Positions 19,001 to 27,861 are shown, counted from the first letter of the stretch. The stretch is 61,471 bases of DNA from an uncultured Kineothrix sp. (GCA_910588855.1 CAJUSR010000022.1:1-61471); one strand, 5' to 3'. The notes: generated from the sequence alone by a model not told the origin. Numbers and translations: made by a program.

Positions 19001-19515
19001 AAAAGGGGCTCTTGTTCTTTAAAAAGGCGCTGGAACAGGCAAAGAAGGGAAAAGAGGGGATAGATGACTATGAGTATCGTTCTACATTAGTGCCGATTAT
19101 GAGGGTACTGCATCGGATGGGGGATTTGGAGCAGGCGAAGGAGTATAAGGAACTATTTTTCCAAAGTCTGGCAGGATATTATAAGGAGTGCGAAGGACTA
19201 GGAAAAAGACCGGAAGAACTGTATTTAGGGGATTTTACAAGAGAAAGGGTGAGCCTGTATCAATTGTTCCGCATTCATTATTACTGCGGCGAATACGAGG
19301 AAGCCAGGAAATATTTACAGCGCATGGAAACATGCCCCTGGTGCAGCACTTGCACTTGCGAAGAATGTACCGAGGAATGGGAAATCAAAGGGTATATGGC
19401 GCTTTATGAAGGCCGCAGGGAAGAGGCTGCAAAGTGCTTTGCACATGCGATTGCATGTGGCAGCAGAGGGAACTTTGATGCGAAGCGGGAGCTGAAATTG
19501 ATGGAAATGCAATAA
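16024..19515 (+). CDS. Giant J-domain/TPR repeat protein
   Basis: The protein has 1163 residues. Residues 1-50 resemble a DnaJ J-domain (FEILGIGETKEEREIKKAYR), but the HPD tripeptide is replaced by NPED, so DnaK stimulation is doubtful. The rest is a long run of tetratricopeptide helices, for example EEWNDAIAYYKKAWEKNPQE and GRREEAIECFEEAIKVNLKR. Near the C-terminus a Cys cluster CPWCSTCTCEECTEEW could bind zinc. It is cytoplasmic, with no signal peptide. It follows the IbrAB-like pair on the same strand and may share its transcript. It is a scaffold by inference; clients are unknown. Confidence 0.85.
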   Translation: MEKNRIFEILGIGETKEEREIKKAYREKLVTVNPEDNPEGFQRLREAYEEALILIRKPEKDVQEEDSPVTAYLKEVEKVYSSLSRRLDVKEWERLTKSSLLDDLELEEEIKWKLFRYLADHFRIPAPVWQVLDRAFAVVGNAGEFKEHLPVEFVDFMVWKCAEGAESSDFPFHKLKGEDGADYDEFIKNYNQLVEMAREEAKEAEERIKEIGRKIAFMDSFGIAHPWYEMEKARYALLCGRKEDAEHMVRELWAMGEKDIRMLFSGAYILKACGADGEAAEVYQSLLEHEGMSQDDVYTASLALAEIYVGQQEWEKAKEHALCARRLYNTKKAVDLLQRCNEEVIALYTGEKAAKMNAKDGIMLAWCYIQSGKSKEGLGFFKKYPVLEEDTAECHRAKAVLFMTSGLDEETEAEAKLWRGKLLEKEEEEPYLFAQSFELEGKALQMRFGKLEDKEGAEAERIKKAALAAFDEALSKRPKEIDFLMAKLHFLRDIKEYEQIVELCGKIKEIDAGYYWAYFYAQEAFEKMGKAQEVVDTFYEAKSIYEGMPEIYERAARAFWAYGQYQEAKNIIKQAEDAGVDSYYLRVRKLELMRRNAESAEELKTADEYAKQLIDEMEKEGDVEDSLLSDVYLQRAFIHDSSNAESFRQVDGMETWAKRSVELADSNRNRYFLGRFYSEYREEPKLAYEHLKICEERGLDFEWMYFYIAQCHEDFEEWNDAIAYYKKAWEKNPQERDFAWRIGWLYRKKVDRVGQREYYEEAMKYLKLHVEKFGENPRELWQISDLHGDNQEYGLALEEIERAMKKDKQSRNWGHKGMLLEMLGRREEAIECFEEAIKVNLKRGMDYSYSYYRMHDYFCESRQYERGLAWFQEKAEQVKSEEQRRKIMGYIRYYYIALQDWPKALETTGQIYGGTTLEDYVCDGWKMEGKRIDDLLDLFQYYVSEEELRQKAQEAEALLDGAGAAGLEEDYEGRRCAYMQIAYCYADYLWENEKGLLFFKKALEQAKKGKEGIDDYEYRSTLVPIMRVLHRMGDLEQAKEYKELFFQSLAGYYKECEGLGKRPEELYLGDFTRERVSLYQLFRIHYYCGEYEEARKYLQRMETCPWCSTCTCEECTEEWEIKGYMALYEGRREEAAKCFAHAIACGSRGNFDAKRELKLMEMQ

Positions 19516-19527
19516 GAGGAAACTGTT

Positions 19528-19558
19528 TTTGGGTATAATACCCAAATGGGGCTTTTTT
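19528..19558 (+). terminator. Intrinsic terminator after the J/TPR gene
   Basis: TTTGGGTA (19528-19535) pairs with TACCCAAA (19539-19546) and a T-run (19553-19558) follows a short spacer. It lies 13 bases after the stop codon. Confidence 0.65.
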
Positions 19559-19773
19559 AAAATTATTTTTCAGAACAAAAGGCGGGTGGGAAATGAATGT
19601 TTCGTGCCCGTTTTTTGAATGATAGGATTTGGAGGGCAAAAATAGAAATGCCGCAGAGTATTTACAGCATAAAATGTCCGTTCTGCAACATTTTACTGCT
19701 GTGTTTTCCTGAAATATGCCGAAATAAAGTATGCCCGTATGAAAATTTGGAAAAGGACAAAAGGAGTGGGAAC

Positions 19774-20505
19774 GTGCGGATTGGGATATGTGACGATGAA
19801 AAGGAAATCAGGAATATATTGGCGGAAATAATACAAAGGGTTTACCCCGAAGCGGAGTTGTCGTTTTATCCGTCCGGAGATGCTTTATTATTGTCGGGCA
19901 GCCAGCCGGATATCCTTTTTCTGGATATTCAAATGCCGGATAAAAGCGGAATGGAAACCGCAATAGAATTACGCAAGAAGAATAAACGGACAATCCTCAT
20001 TTTTGTAACGGCATTGGAGGAGTATGTATTTCAGGCATTCGATGTAGGGGCATACCATTATTTGGTAAAACCTTTCAGCGAGGAAAAGTTTGCAGAAGTA
20101 TTGCGGAAGGCGGTAAAAGAGCTTGAGGAAAGGGAAAAGGCGGAATCTGCGGAAACGGAGAAAAAAACGCCAAGCCTGATGATAACTTCAGGCGGTAAAC
20201 ATATTGCTGTCCATTGGGAAGATATTGTGTATGCGGAAATATTTGACCGGAAAATCCTTCTTCATACAATGGATGAAGATATCGAATACTATGGAAAAAT
20301 GAAAGAGCTGGAAACAAAGGCGGGGGATAGTTTTTACCGCTCCCATAGGGCATATCTGGTGAATTTTGACTATATCAGGAAATATGATGCGACAACTATC
20401 TATCTGGAAAAAGGGCAGGCGCTTATGGCAAAACAAAATTACAGGGAATTTGTGAAAAGCTATTTAAAATATAATCAGAGACATGGGGAAATAGGGAGAG
20501 ATTGA
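19774..20505 (+). CDS. LytTR-family response regulator
   Basis: The protein has 243 residues. A receiver domain at the N-terminus has acidic CDDEKEI, phospho-acceptor Asp in DILFLDIQMPDKSG, Thr in IFVTALEEYV and Lys in YLVKPFSEE. The C-terminal LytTR DNA-binding domain ends in FYRSHRAYLVNFDYIRKYD, the usual signature. GTG at 19774 is chosen because AGGAG lies eight bases upstream and translation then begins VRIGICDDE; the open frame to 19597 has no such support. The histidine kinase 195 bases downstream is the likely partner, as in AgrC/AgrA systems. Confidence 0.9.
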   Translation: MRIGICDDEKEIRNILAEIIQRVYPEAELSFYPSGDALLLSGSQPDILFLDIQMPDKSGMETAIELRKKNKRTILIFVTALEEYVFQAFDVGAYHYLVKPFSEEKFAEVLRKAVKELEEREKAESAETEKKTPSLMITSGGKHIAVHWEDIVYAEIFDRKILLHTMDEDIEYYGKMKELETKAGDSFYRSHRAYLVNFDYIRKYDATTIYLEKGQALMAKQNYREFVKSYLKYNQRHGEIGRD

Positions 20506-20700
20506 AGGCTGTAAAAATTCAGGTCAAAACCTGTAAAATATGCAGGTTAAGAAATCCGGAACTTTATATCGAAGGGTGTAAGATGGGAGAAGTCTGTTGC
20601 CGGTTGTTTTGCCGAAGCAGGCAGCATGTTTGAAAAGGTAAGAAAAAACGGTGTCAACCATTGACTTTCAATCCGCAGCAGCGGATACAGGGTATAAGAA

Positions 20701-22116
20701 ATGATATATAATGGAGTTTACTGGACAGGTGTAGCTTATATACAACCAATTGCGGAGCTGTTTCTTTTAGGATATTGTTTATCCCGGCTTGCTGCTCCGT
20801 TTATGGAAAAGAAAAAAGGGGCACATTGGGCAGGGGCGGTATACATTCTGGTTATGCTGGTACTTTATTTCATGCCGCAGCATATGGATTATTTTGCCGC
20901 CTATACAATAGGGGCTTTGGCTGCTTTTTTTGTGATGTGCTGTGTGGATAGGAGGAATTACAGGCAAAAAATTTTTATTGCGGTGACGTTTTTCTCTATG
21001 CGGTGGTTCGCCTTTGCAATGGCAGAAATACTGCGCGATAAAGCATATCAATTTGCCGAAAATACAGCTTATATGGAAAAACATTTAAACATGTGGTTTG
21101 CTTTGTATGTAGCGATGACACTGTTTTTCTTGTTAGGGGGATTCTGGCTTATGTTAATCGGCATCCGTTGTATTTTAAAAGTTTATAGATATAAGTATGC
21201 GGATATGACGAAGAAGGAACTGCTTATGATGATAATCCCTTCTGTTATGGGGGTGGCAGGTTATGTCAATATATGGTATTGCCGTGGATTGTACGAGGGT
21301 GAAAGCAGAAAAACTTTTGGCAGTTATGAAATATTGGCATTCTTATACTGTGCGGCGGCTGTTACCGCGATTGTAGTGATGATTGTATTATACCAGAATA
21401 TTAAGGCACAGCAGGAGGGCAGGCTGCAGGATGAATTGCTTGCCGTACAGATGGAAAGAATGCGGAAACATATAGAACAGGTGGAAAGCCTATATGGGGA
21501 TATCCGGGGTATCCGGCACGATATGGCAAACCACATCCTGACATTGGAAAAGCTTTATGAGGGAGATAAGAAGGAGGAAGCGAAAGCTTACGGTGAAGAG
21601 CTAAAGAAAGCCCTCGCCCAAACAGCAGGGGGCATAAAGAGTGGAAATCCGGTTACGGATGTGATTTTACAAGAATGGAAGAGCGAAGCGGAGCGGAAGG
21701 GAATCCGTTTCTGCTGTGATTTTTTTTATCCGGCGGATTCCAATGCAAACGCATTTGATATCAGCGTTATATTGAATAATGCTTTGGGAAATGCAATGGA
21801 AAATGCAGGAAGCAATGAGAGCCCTTATGTATCCGTTTATTCTTACCGCAGGAAGAATGCTTATATGATAGAGGTAAGAAACAGTTTTACAGGTCATATA
21901 CAGTGGGATAAAGAAAGCGGGCTGCCCATAACATCAAAGGAAAGAGCTGGCAGTTATAGGAAAAGCCATAAGTACGAGGAAATCTATAACTATGAAAAGA
22001 ATCATGGATATGGGTTGGAAAATATCCGTAAAATGGCAAGGAAATATGCGGGGGATATTGATATTATACAAAAGGATGGGGAATTTTGCCTTAGTGTTAT
22101 GCTGATGTTGGCATAA
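20701..22116 (+). CDS. AgrC-like GHKL sensor histidine kinase
   Basis: The protein has 471 residues with about six transmembrane helices in residues 1-235. A dimerisation helix carries the phospho-acceptor His in GIRHDMANHILTLEKLYEG. The GHKL ATPase domain shows the N-box NNALGNAMENAG and a G-box GYGLENIRKMARKYAGDIDI. It is probably the partner of the LytTR regulator immediately upstream. Kinases of this type sense peptides or small envelope signals, but no precursor peptide gene is evident beside it. No good ribosome binding site precedes the ATG, so the exact start is uncertain. Confidence 0.88.
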   Translation: MIYNGVYWTGVAYIQPIAELFLLGYCLSRLAAPFMEKKKGAHWAGAVYILVMLVLYFMPQHMDYFAAYTIGALAAFFVMCCVDRRNYRQKIFIAVTFFSMRWFAFAMAEILRDKAYQFAENTAYMEKHLNMWFALYVAMTLFFLLGGFWLMLIGIRCILKVYRYKYADMTKKELLMMIIPSVMGVAGYVNIWYCRGLYEGESRKTFGSYEILAFLYCAAAVTAIVVMIVLYQNIKAQQEGRLQDELLAVQMERMRKHIEQVESLYGDIRGIRHDMANHILTLEKLYEGDKKEEAKAYGEELKKALAQTAGGIKSGNPVTDVILQEWKSEAERKGIRFCCDFFYPADSNANAFDISVILNNALGNAMENAGSNESPYVSVYSYRRKNAYMIEVRNSFTGHIQWDKESGLPITSKERAGSYRKSHKYEEIYNYEKNHGYGLENIRKMARKYAGDIDIIQKDGEFCLSVMLMLA

Positions 22117-22321
22117 TTGCTTATCCGTTCCTTTGCACTTGCGAAGAGCAGGCTCACAGCAGAAAAAGGTCGTTCTGCGCTGCATTGGTTTAGTTTGTAG
22201 AAAAAGGCTCCGAAACAATAAACAGGAAGAAACAGATGGAAACTTCCCCGGCGTATTGCCTCATTTACAATACGTCGGAAAACAACACATGGATGGAACA
22301 GATGGAAAGGAGACCAGAATT

Positions 22322-23137
22322 ATGATGACAATAGGCAGTGCAAATGGTGCAGCATTACAGAAGGGGAACGGCAGCGTACAGACAGGATATTCCGCTATGA
22401 ATGGACAGACGGATGCGTATAGCAAGGGCATACAGAATCAGATTGCGAATGCGCAGAGGCAGTTGCAGGAGCTTTCTTCCAACGAAAATATGACCTCAGA
22501 AGAGAAGATGAAAAAACGTCAGGAAATACAGCAGCAGATAAATGAGCTGAATATGCAGTTAAGGCAGCATCAAATGGAGCAACGTATGGAAGAACGTACG
22601 GCAAAGCGGCAGACGAAGGGTTCTCCTGTAGAAGAGTTGTTGGGCGGTACAGGAAACAGAAAAACGGGAAGGAAAGGAACCGGGCTTTCACAAGCCAGTA
22701 TGGCAGCTATAATTTCGGCAGACAGTTCCATCAAACAGGCGAAAATACAGGGCAGCGTGGCTACGAAGATGGAAGGGAAGGCGGCAGTCCTAGAGTCTGA
22801 AATCAAAATGGATGAAGCTTTGGGCGGAGATGCCAAGGGAAAGAAAGAGGAGCTTACCAAAGTAGAACAGATGGCGGCAAAGGCAACGGCTTCCCAGATG
22901 GAAACGCTGGGTGATGCGAATGAGGCGATAGAAGAAGCGGCAAAGGCAGAGGGCGATGCAGATAAGGGCTCTGATACAAAAACAGATGCCGCTGTAAATG
23001 GCAGTACAAAAAAGGATAACAAAAAAACGGATAACGCAATAAAGGAAAACAAAAAAACGGATGTTTCTGCTCCGGCAGATATACCGGCCACGGAGCAGAA
23101 GAAGGCTGGCTATGTATCCGTAGATATCCGTTTGTAG
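22322..23137 (+). CDS. FlxA-like coiled-coil protein
   Basis: The protein has about 271 residues, hydrophilic throughout, with no signal peptide. A FlxA-like coiled coil is visible at about residues 35-90 (QNQIANAQRQLQELSSNENM and the following Glu/Lys/Gln-rich helices). The C-terminal part is Ala, Lys and Asp rich and low in complexity. ATG at 22322 (or 22325) has AGGAGA about eight bases upstream and is preferred over the open extension to 22133. It converges with the MBL-fold gene, with only 12 bases between stops. The function of FlxA-like proteins is unclear. Confidence 0.75.
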   Translation: MMTIGSANGAALQKGNGSVQTGYSAMNGQTDAYSKGIQNQIANAQRQLQELSSNENMTSEEKMKKRQEIQQQINELNMQLRQHQMEQRMEERTAKRQTKGSPVEELLGGTGNRKTGRKGTGLSQASMAAIISADSSIKQAKIQGSVATKMEGKAAVLESEIKMDEALGGDAKGKKEELTKVEQMAAKATASQMETLGDANEAIEEAAKAEGDADKGSDTKTDAAVNGSTKKDNKKTDNAIKENKKTDVSAPADIPATEQKKAGYVSVDIRL

Positions 23138-23149
23138 GAGCGCTGCCCG

Positions 23150-23941
23150 TTATCCGAAAAGCTCGATGCTTTGCCCGCAAGATAAATAATGCAGGTATGG
23201 CATATGATGTTTCATAAATTTAAATTGCTCTTTACCGGTGCAGTGGCATGTGTAATATTCGGTATGGAATGTGCCCAGATATTCCGCAAAGCTTTTTAAA
23301 GTATCGTCAAGGGGGAGTTTGGAAAAATGGAAACCGCCTATGAGGACGTCCGGCCGGAACCGGTCTGCGATGCCCAGAATCCCTTTATGGGAACAACCGC
23401 TGAACAATACTTTTTTGCCCTGTTCTTCGACCAATAAGTATTGTTCATGGCGAAAGTCTTCGGGCAGGAATTTGCCGTTTTCCAGAACGTTCAAGCCGGA
23501 ACTTTCAGGATTGTGTTGCTGTTTGGCCGGCTCCTTTTTGGCGCAGGCATAAAGGGTAAGCCCTTGTGCAAGGACAGTTGTATCGTCGGTGAAAATAAGC
23601 CGTTCATTGTCCGCAAGAGCAGTATCCAATCCGATATATTTTTCGGTGCCGTGATAATGAGGCTCAAAGGCATGGCAGTTTAGATAAATGGGGGCTTTCC
23701 GGTTTATCCCAAGAAATGTTTTGAGCCCGCCGCCATGATCATAATGCCCGTGGGAAAGGACAGCCATATCCACGGTGGAAAGGTCGATACCCAGCGCGGC
23801 AGCATTTTCGGCAAACAAACAAGACTGCCCCATATCAAAGAGAATCTTATGGTTCTCGGTTTCTATATATAAACTCAATCCGTGTTCGGTGAGCATATCT
23901 TCCCGTTCTGTTTCATTTTCAAGCAAGGCTGTAATCCTCAT
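23150..23941 (-). CDS. MBL-fold metallo-hydrolase
   Basis: The protein has 263 residues. The metal-binding motif HGHYDHGG (His64, His66, Asp68, His69) is intact; later ligands are the His in CSHKGI and GGFHF, and the C-terminal YTCHCTG. The order of motifs resembles the archaeal-type dihydropterin-6-yl-methyl-aminobenzene phosphate synthase-like subgroup of metallo-beta-lactamases. The true substrate is not predictable. A GGATGGAATAAG stretch precedes the ATG. Confidence 0.85.
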   Translation of the reverse strand: MRITALLENETEREDMLTEHGLSLYIETENHKILFDMGQSCLFAENAAALGIDLSTVDMAVLSHGHYDHGGGLKTFLGINRKAPIYLNCHAFEPHYHGTEKYIGLDTALADNERLIFTDDTTVLAQGLTLYACAKKEPAKQQHNPESSGLNVLENGKFLPEDFRHEQYLLVEEQGKKVLFSGCSHKGILGIADRFRPDVLIGGFHFSKLPLDDTLKSFAEYLGTFHTEYYTCHCTGKEQFKFMKHHMPYLHYLSCGQSIELFG

Positions 23942-24119
23942 TTTCTTATTCCATCCTTTCTGCTGTTAGGTATAAATTTAGTTATATTTTATCACCTTTG
24001 ACGGCATTTGCATCTAAAATAAATTGTTTTTTGCTTGATTCAGCATATAGTATTTGAATTATCCAAGATATGATGGATAAAAGAGGATAAGAAAGTTTTT
24101 GCTTAGGAAGATTCGGGTG

Positions 24120-24335
24120 TCAGAAGGTCTGTCCGGCAGTGGCGCTTGGCAGATGGCACAAAAGAATATTGTGCAAGTGACTTTTGTACGATGGAGAGGA
24201 GACTCAAAAATCGTGGAAGCCAATGCTGAACACGATTTTGTTTTAAGAGGCTCATCGGAATGTTCCGTACAATGGAACGCGCACAATATTCTTTTGTGCC
24301 ATCTGCCAAGCGCCACTGCCGGACAGACCTTCTGA
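24120..24335. repeat. Long perfect inverted repeat (55-bp arms) of dispersed repeat family
   Basis: Arms 24120-24174 and 24281-24335 are perfect inverted copies over 55 bases and extend outward imperfectly (GATTCGGGTG against GATTCTGGTA). The 106-base interior contains the 43-base element also found at 11763-11805 and a GGAATGTTCC dyad. There is no open frame of note and no transposase. Single arms of the same family occur near 46798 and 34852. It resembles a non-autonomous element or a very long RNA hairpin. Confidence 0.85.
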
Positions 24336-24411
24336 TACCAGAATCTTAAGAACAAAGTGTTATGGAAAATTTGATTAGGGGGGTTAAGGGATTTTAGAAG
24401 AGATTCAAAAG

Positions 24412-24476
24412 CCCCTGCTATTAAGGAAGATATAGCGGCAAATGCCGCCGGATGAATATTCCGGAATCGGCAGGGG
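24412..24476. other. Structured intergenic sequence (three-way junction potential)
   Basis: CCCCTGC (24412-24418) pairs with GCAGGGG (24470-24476). Inside lie two hairpins, GCGGC-AAAT-GCCGC (24435-24448) and CCGGA/TCCGG (24448-24464). It lies 142 bases beyond the LacI stop and could be a terminator or a small structured RNA. The remaining bases between 24336 and 24618 show nothing else. Confidence 0.45.
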
Positions 24477-24618
24477 AGCTGGCGGCCAGTGTAATGGCTG
24501 GTGAATGCCGATAGTAATGGATGCGATGCATTGCGTGCTGCCGCCCAAATGTGGAAAGAAGCGACGGATTACTGGCGTGTATTTGGGTGATTTGTTTGGG
24601 TGGAATGCATAGGTCTCT

Positions 24619-25626
24619 TTACTGCAGAGTAGGTACAAAGCGGATGGTGGACTCTCTGGCAATGACACGGGATTCCAGCTCATACATACACGGCTCTGCG
24701 TTGTTGTTTATTTGGTCTAACAGGATTTCCACAGATTTTTTTCCTATTTCATCCAAAGGCTGGGCCAGGGCGGTGAGTTTGGGGCTGGTCTCTTTGGCCA
24801 GCAGGGAATTGTCAAAGCCGGCAATAGCAATATCCTGTGGAATTGCATAGCCTAGTTCACGGAAAGCGGCGATGGCTTCACAGGCGGTGATGTCATCGTT
24901 TGCAAAATATGCTTCGCAATGCAGTCCTGCATTTGCTGCATATTGTTTTACCAGCTTATAGACCAAGCTGGCGTTCATATTCTTTGGCGCCGGACATTCG
25001 ATTACATCGGTCAGAGTGATTTGGTTTGCGGATAAATACTGTTGGAACCCTGCGTATTTCAGGGCGGAGGTAGATTCTTTGGTGGGTCCGATATATCCTA
25101 TTTTCTGAAAACCCATGTTCAGAAAATGTTTGGCTATCTGTTGTCCACCGTTATAATGGGAAATATATACGCTGCTGAATCCTTCCATTTGTTTGGTTAT
25201 CATCACTGCCGGAACCTGCAGACGCTGGTAGGCAGGCAGGCTTTGCTGCGTAGAAACCGGAACTGCAATTACACCGTCCACCTTTCGCTGGCGTAGTTGG
25301 GCGAGGATATTTTTTTCTTTGTCCAGACTCCGGTGCGTGTTGCAGATAATCACGCTGTATCCTTCGTAGAATGCCTGATTTTCCATAGACTCTATAATTT
25401 CACTGAAAAAAGGATAGGCAATTTCCGGAACCAGCAGACCGATGATGTTCGTCCGGTTTCCCGCCAGGCTTTGGGCAATGAGGTTAGGCTCATAATCTAA
25501 TTCTTTGACCCAGTAGAGTACCTTTTGACGTGTTTCTGCTTTGACGGAAGGATGGTTGGAAAGGACTCTGGAGACGGTAACTCTGGAGACCCCTGCCTTA
25601 TCGGCAATATCCTGCATACTGACCAC
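24619..25626 (-). CDS. LacI-family transcriptional regulator of the sugar locus
   Basis: The protein has about 335 residues. The N-terminal helix-turn-helix and hinge read MQDIADKAGVSRVTVSRVLS; a periplasmic-binding-protein-like effector domain follows (TNIIGLLVPEIAYPFFSEII). The GTG at 25626 has GGAGG seven bases upstream and is preferred over upstream Met codons. Operators with the same half-sites lie on both divergent promoters of the neighbouring sugar operons (27862-27877 and 28042-28055), so it is inferred to repress both. The effector is probably the imported sugar or its phosphate. Confidence 0.9.
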   Translation of the reverse strand: MVSMQDIADKAGVSRVTVSRVLSNHPSVKAETRQKVLYWVKELDYEPNLIAQSLAGNRTNIIGLLVPEIAYPFFSEIIESMENQAFYEGYSVIICNTHRSLDKEKNILAQLRQRKVDGVIAVPVSTQQSLPAYQRLQVPAVMITKQMEGFSSVYISHYNGGQQIAKHFLNMGFQKIGYIGPTKESTSALKYAGFQQYLSANQITLTDVIECPAPKNMNASLVYKLVKQYAANAGLHCEAYFANDDITACEAIAAFRELGYAIPQDIAIAGFDNSLLAKETSPKLTALAQPLDEIGKKSVEILLDQINNNAEPCMYELESRVIARESTIRFVPTLQ

Positions 25627-25697
25627 GGCAATCCCTCCTTTCTTCATGTATGGAATCATAGGTGGTTCATAGGGTATAATCCATAATATATAGGAAT

Positions 25698-25726
25698 ATT
25701 TTATTCCTGACTATCGTTGTTGTCAA
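25698..25726 (-). promoter_or_regulatory. Sigma-A promoter of the LacI gene
   Basis: On the minus strand TTGACA (25726-25721) and TAAAAT (25703-25698) are 17 bases apart. The -10 is embedded in the perfect dyad AGGAATA-TTT-TATTCCT (25692-25708), a possible regulatory site distinct from the LacI-type operators. Confidence 0.75.
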
Positions 25727-25730
25727 GAAG

Positions 25731-25760
25731 GGAAGAGCCACCCTTGCGGGTGGCCCTTCC
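25731..25760 (-). terminator. Hairpin between PTS gene and LacI gene
   Basis: GGAAGAGCCACCC and GGGTGGCCCTTCC form a GC-rich stem with a TTGC loop. The following minus-strand CTTCTTG is only weakly T-rich. A second imperfect hairpin (CAAAGGCGG with CCGCTTTG, near 25851-25873) lies closer to the PTS stop. Confidence 0.55.
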
Positions 25761-25899
25761 TGTTGCAATCCGCACCTACGCCAGTTCCTGTAAATATTTA
25801 CTTACTTGCCGGAGTAGATTGTAACTTACGGCTGTTTCTTCGAAATCACTCAAAGGCGGGAACAGCCGCTTTGACATTTATGTACTAGTTTGCGCAGTA

Positions 25900-27813
25900 T
25901 TATGCTTTCAGGCACATTAACTGGTCGCCGGGTTTAAGCTGACCGGAAGCTACCGTTTCAACGGAAGCCAAATCATCGGAATTGGTAACTGCTACCATAA
26001 TAGTGGAGGGATGGCCGGCAGCCTTAATCTTTTCCAAATCCATAGTTAGAAGAAGGTCTCCTTTTTTCACTGTCTGCCCTTCCTTGACATGGCTCTTGAA
26101 GCCATCGCCTTTCATCTCTACAGTATCTATACCTACATGGATGAGCAGTTCTACGCCTTCTGCTTCAATGCCCATAGCATGCAGTGTATCGGCGAGCTGG
26201 CTTATTTTGCCATCCATAGGGGAATAAACTTTTCCGACTTCCGGATCGATGCCGCAGCATACCCCAAGGACGCCCTGGGAAAATGTGGGGTCAGGGATAT
26301 TTTCCATAGGAACAAAGGCTCCCTGGGCTACAGCCCCCAGCACATCCGGGAAAGGTATCGGTGCAGGTGCGGGAACATCTTTTTTGCTTCCTTTGGGTGC
26401 ATCGACTTCCATTACCTCAGGGGGTACGGCGAAGAACCAGCACAGGCAGAAAGCGACAGCGAAAGTAGTGAGGGCAAGTACCACATACATCATTAACTGA
26501 GAAGGGGAGTATATGTACAGCAAAAGCCCCGGAATTGTTGTTATGCCATTGCCGGTACCTTTCATTCCAAGCAGCATGGCAATCATGCCGGCTACGCCAT
26601 TGATGGAACAACTGAGCAGGAATGGCTTCATGCCATAGCGCAGGATAACACCGAACAATGCCGGTTCACCGATACCCAACAGGGCAGATACGGTGGCACT
26701 GGGGCCGATGGCACGGATTTCTTTCTTCCTGGCCTTTATGGAGATGGCGAGACATACACCGGCCGAAGAAAAGCCGCACATACACAAAATAGCGTTGAAA
26801 GGGTTAAAACCAGTGCTGGCCAACAAGCTGATTTCCAACATATTAAATATATGATGGACACCTGTGAGGGTGATGATAGACCAGAAGAAGCCGACGATTA
26901 GACCGCCAATTCCCAAAGGAAGTTGCAGTGCATATTCTACAATGACCAACAGGATATTTTCCAATGCATGAAGGAGCGGCCCGATGACTAACAGGGAAAG
27001 AATCAGCATAACGAACAACACCAGGAAAGGTGTAATCATAAAGTCAAAAACCGCGGGAACTGTTTTTCGCAGTTTCTTTTCTAGCTTACTGCCGATTACT
27101 CCGGCTACGAAAGCAGGAAGGATACTGCCCTGGTAACCTACGATAGGAATGAAGCCGAAAAGCATAAGAGGGGTTACGCCGCTGGAAGGGTCTGCCACAG
27201 AGTAAGCATTTGGCAGGGAACCGTTCACGAGCATCAGCCCCAGAATTAAACCGAGTACCGGAGAGCCGCCAAAAACGCGGAACGTGGACCAGCACACAAT
27301 AGCAGGCAGAAAAGCAAAAGTAGTGCCGGAAAGTACATCTACCAGAACCTGAAAGGTTTGGGGGATGTCGGCATTGGTCATGCCGAATAAAGCCAGAAAG
27401 TTGTTGTTGAGTAAGGCACCCTTCAAACCGAGGAACAGGCCGGTTGCCACTAAGGCAGGTATAACAGGGACAAATACATCCCCGAAAGTCCGGATGGCTT
27501 TTTGCAATTGGTTTTTGCCGTCCATTTTTGCTTCTTTCGCTTCGCTTGCAGTGGTCTCGGCAATACCAAGCTGGATAATTTGTTCATAGACCCGGTTGAC
27601 ATGACCGGTGCCGAAGATGATTTGATATTGTCCGGCTGTAAAAAACGTGCCTTTTACGGCATCGATTTCGCCAACTTTTTCATCGTCAGCCAGGGAACGG
27701 TCTGCGACAATGAGGCGCAGTCGGGTGGCGCAATGGGCGGCAGACTTGATGTTCTCCGACCCGCCGACGGCCTGAATCACTTCTTTTGCTATCTTTGCAT
27801 AATCGTAGTTCAT
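25900..27813 (-). CDS. PTS permease EIIBCA, sucrose/alpha-glucoside type
   Basis: This is a fused phosphotransferase permease of 637 residues in the order EIIB-EIIC-EIIA. EIIB phospho-Cys28 lies in HCATRLRL, and GQYQIIFGTGHVNRVYEQI resembles sucrose-type EIIB. EIIC spans about residues 105-460 with several helices and the GIGEPALFGVILRYGMKPF loop. EIIA (glucose type) has the phospho-His559 in LIHVGIDTVEMKGDGF. It imports and phosphorylates a disaccharide. It is transcribed divergently from the HAD-GH13-GH36 operon and controlled by a LacI-type operator downstream of its promoter. AGGAGG precedes the ATG. Confidence 0.9.
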   Translation of the reverse strand: MNYDYAKIAKEVIQAVGGSENIKSAAHCATRLRLIVADRSLADDEKVGEIDAVKGTFFTAGQYQIIFGTGHVNRVYEQIIQLGIAETTASEAKEAKMDGKNQLQKAIRTFGDVFVPVIPALVATGLFLGLKGALLNNNFLALFGMTNADIPQTFQVLVDVLSGTTFAFLPAIVCWSTFRVFGGSPVLGLILGLMLVNGSLPNAYSVADPSSGVTPLMLFGFIPIVGYQGSILPAFVAGVIGSKLEKKLRKTVPAVFDFMITPFLVLFVMLILSLLVIGPLLHALENILLVIVEYALQLPLGIGGLIVGFFWSIITLTGVHHIFNMLEISLLASTGFNPFNAILCMCGFSSAGVCLAISIKARKKEIRAIGPSATVSALLGIGEPALFGVILRYGMKPFLLSCSINGVAGMIAMLLGMKGTGNGITTIPGLLLYIYSPSQLMMYVVLALTTFAVAFCLCWFFAVPPEVMEVDAPKGSKKDVPAPAPIPFPDVLGAVAQGAFVPMENIPDPTFSQGVLGVCCGIDPEVGKVYSPMDGKISQLADTLHAMGIEAEGVELLIHVGIDTVEMKGDGFKSHVKEGQTVKKGDLLLTMDLEKIKAAGHPSTIMVAVTNSDDLASVETVASGQLKPGDQLMCLKA

Positions 27814-27861
27814 AATATCCTCCTAAAAAATTTGTTTTGATGTACTATGCAAATGCACATA

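Noticed and set aside
22133..22321. 63-codon upstream extension of the FlxA-like protein
   Set aside because: The extension is unlike the rest of the protein, and AGGAGA sits just before the internal ATG at 22322.
24405..24683. Minus-strand 92-codon frame beyond the LacI gene
   Set aside because: It overlaps the LacI 3' end and the structured element, is Pro/Ser/Cys-rich, and lacks a ribosome binding site.
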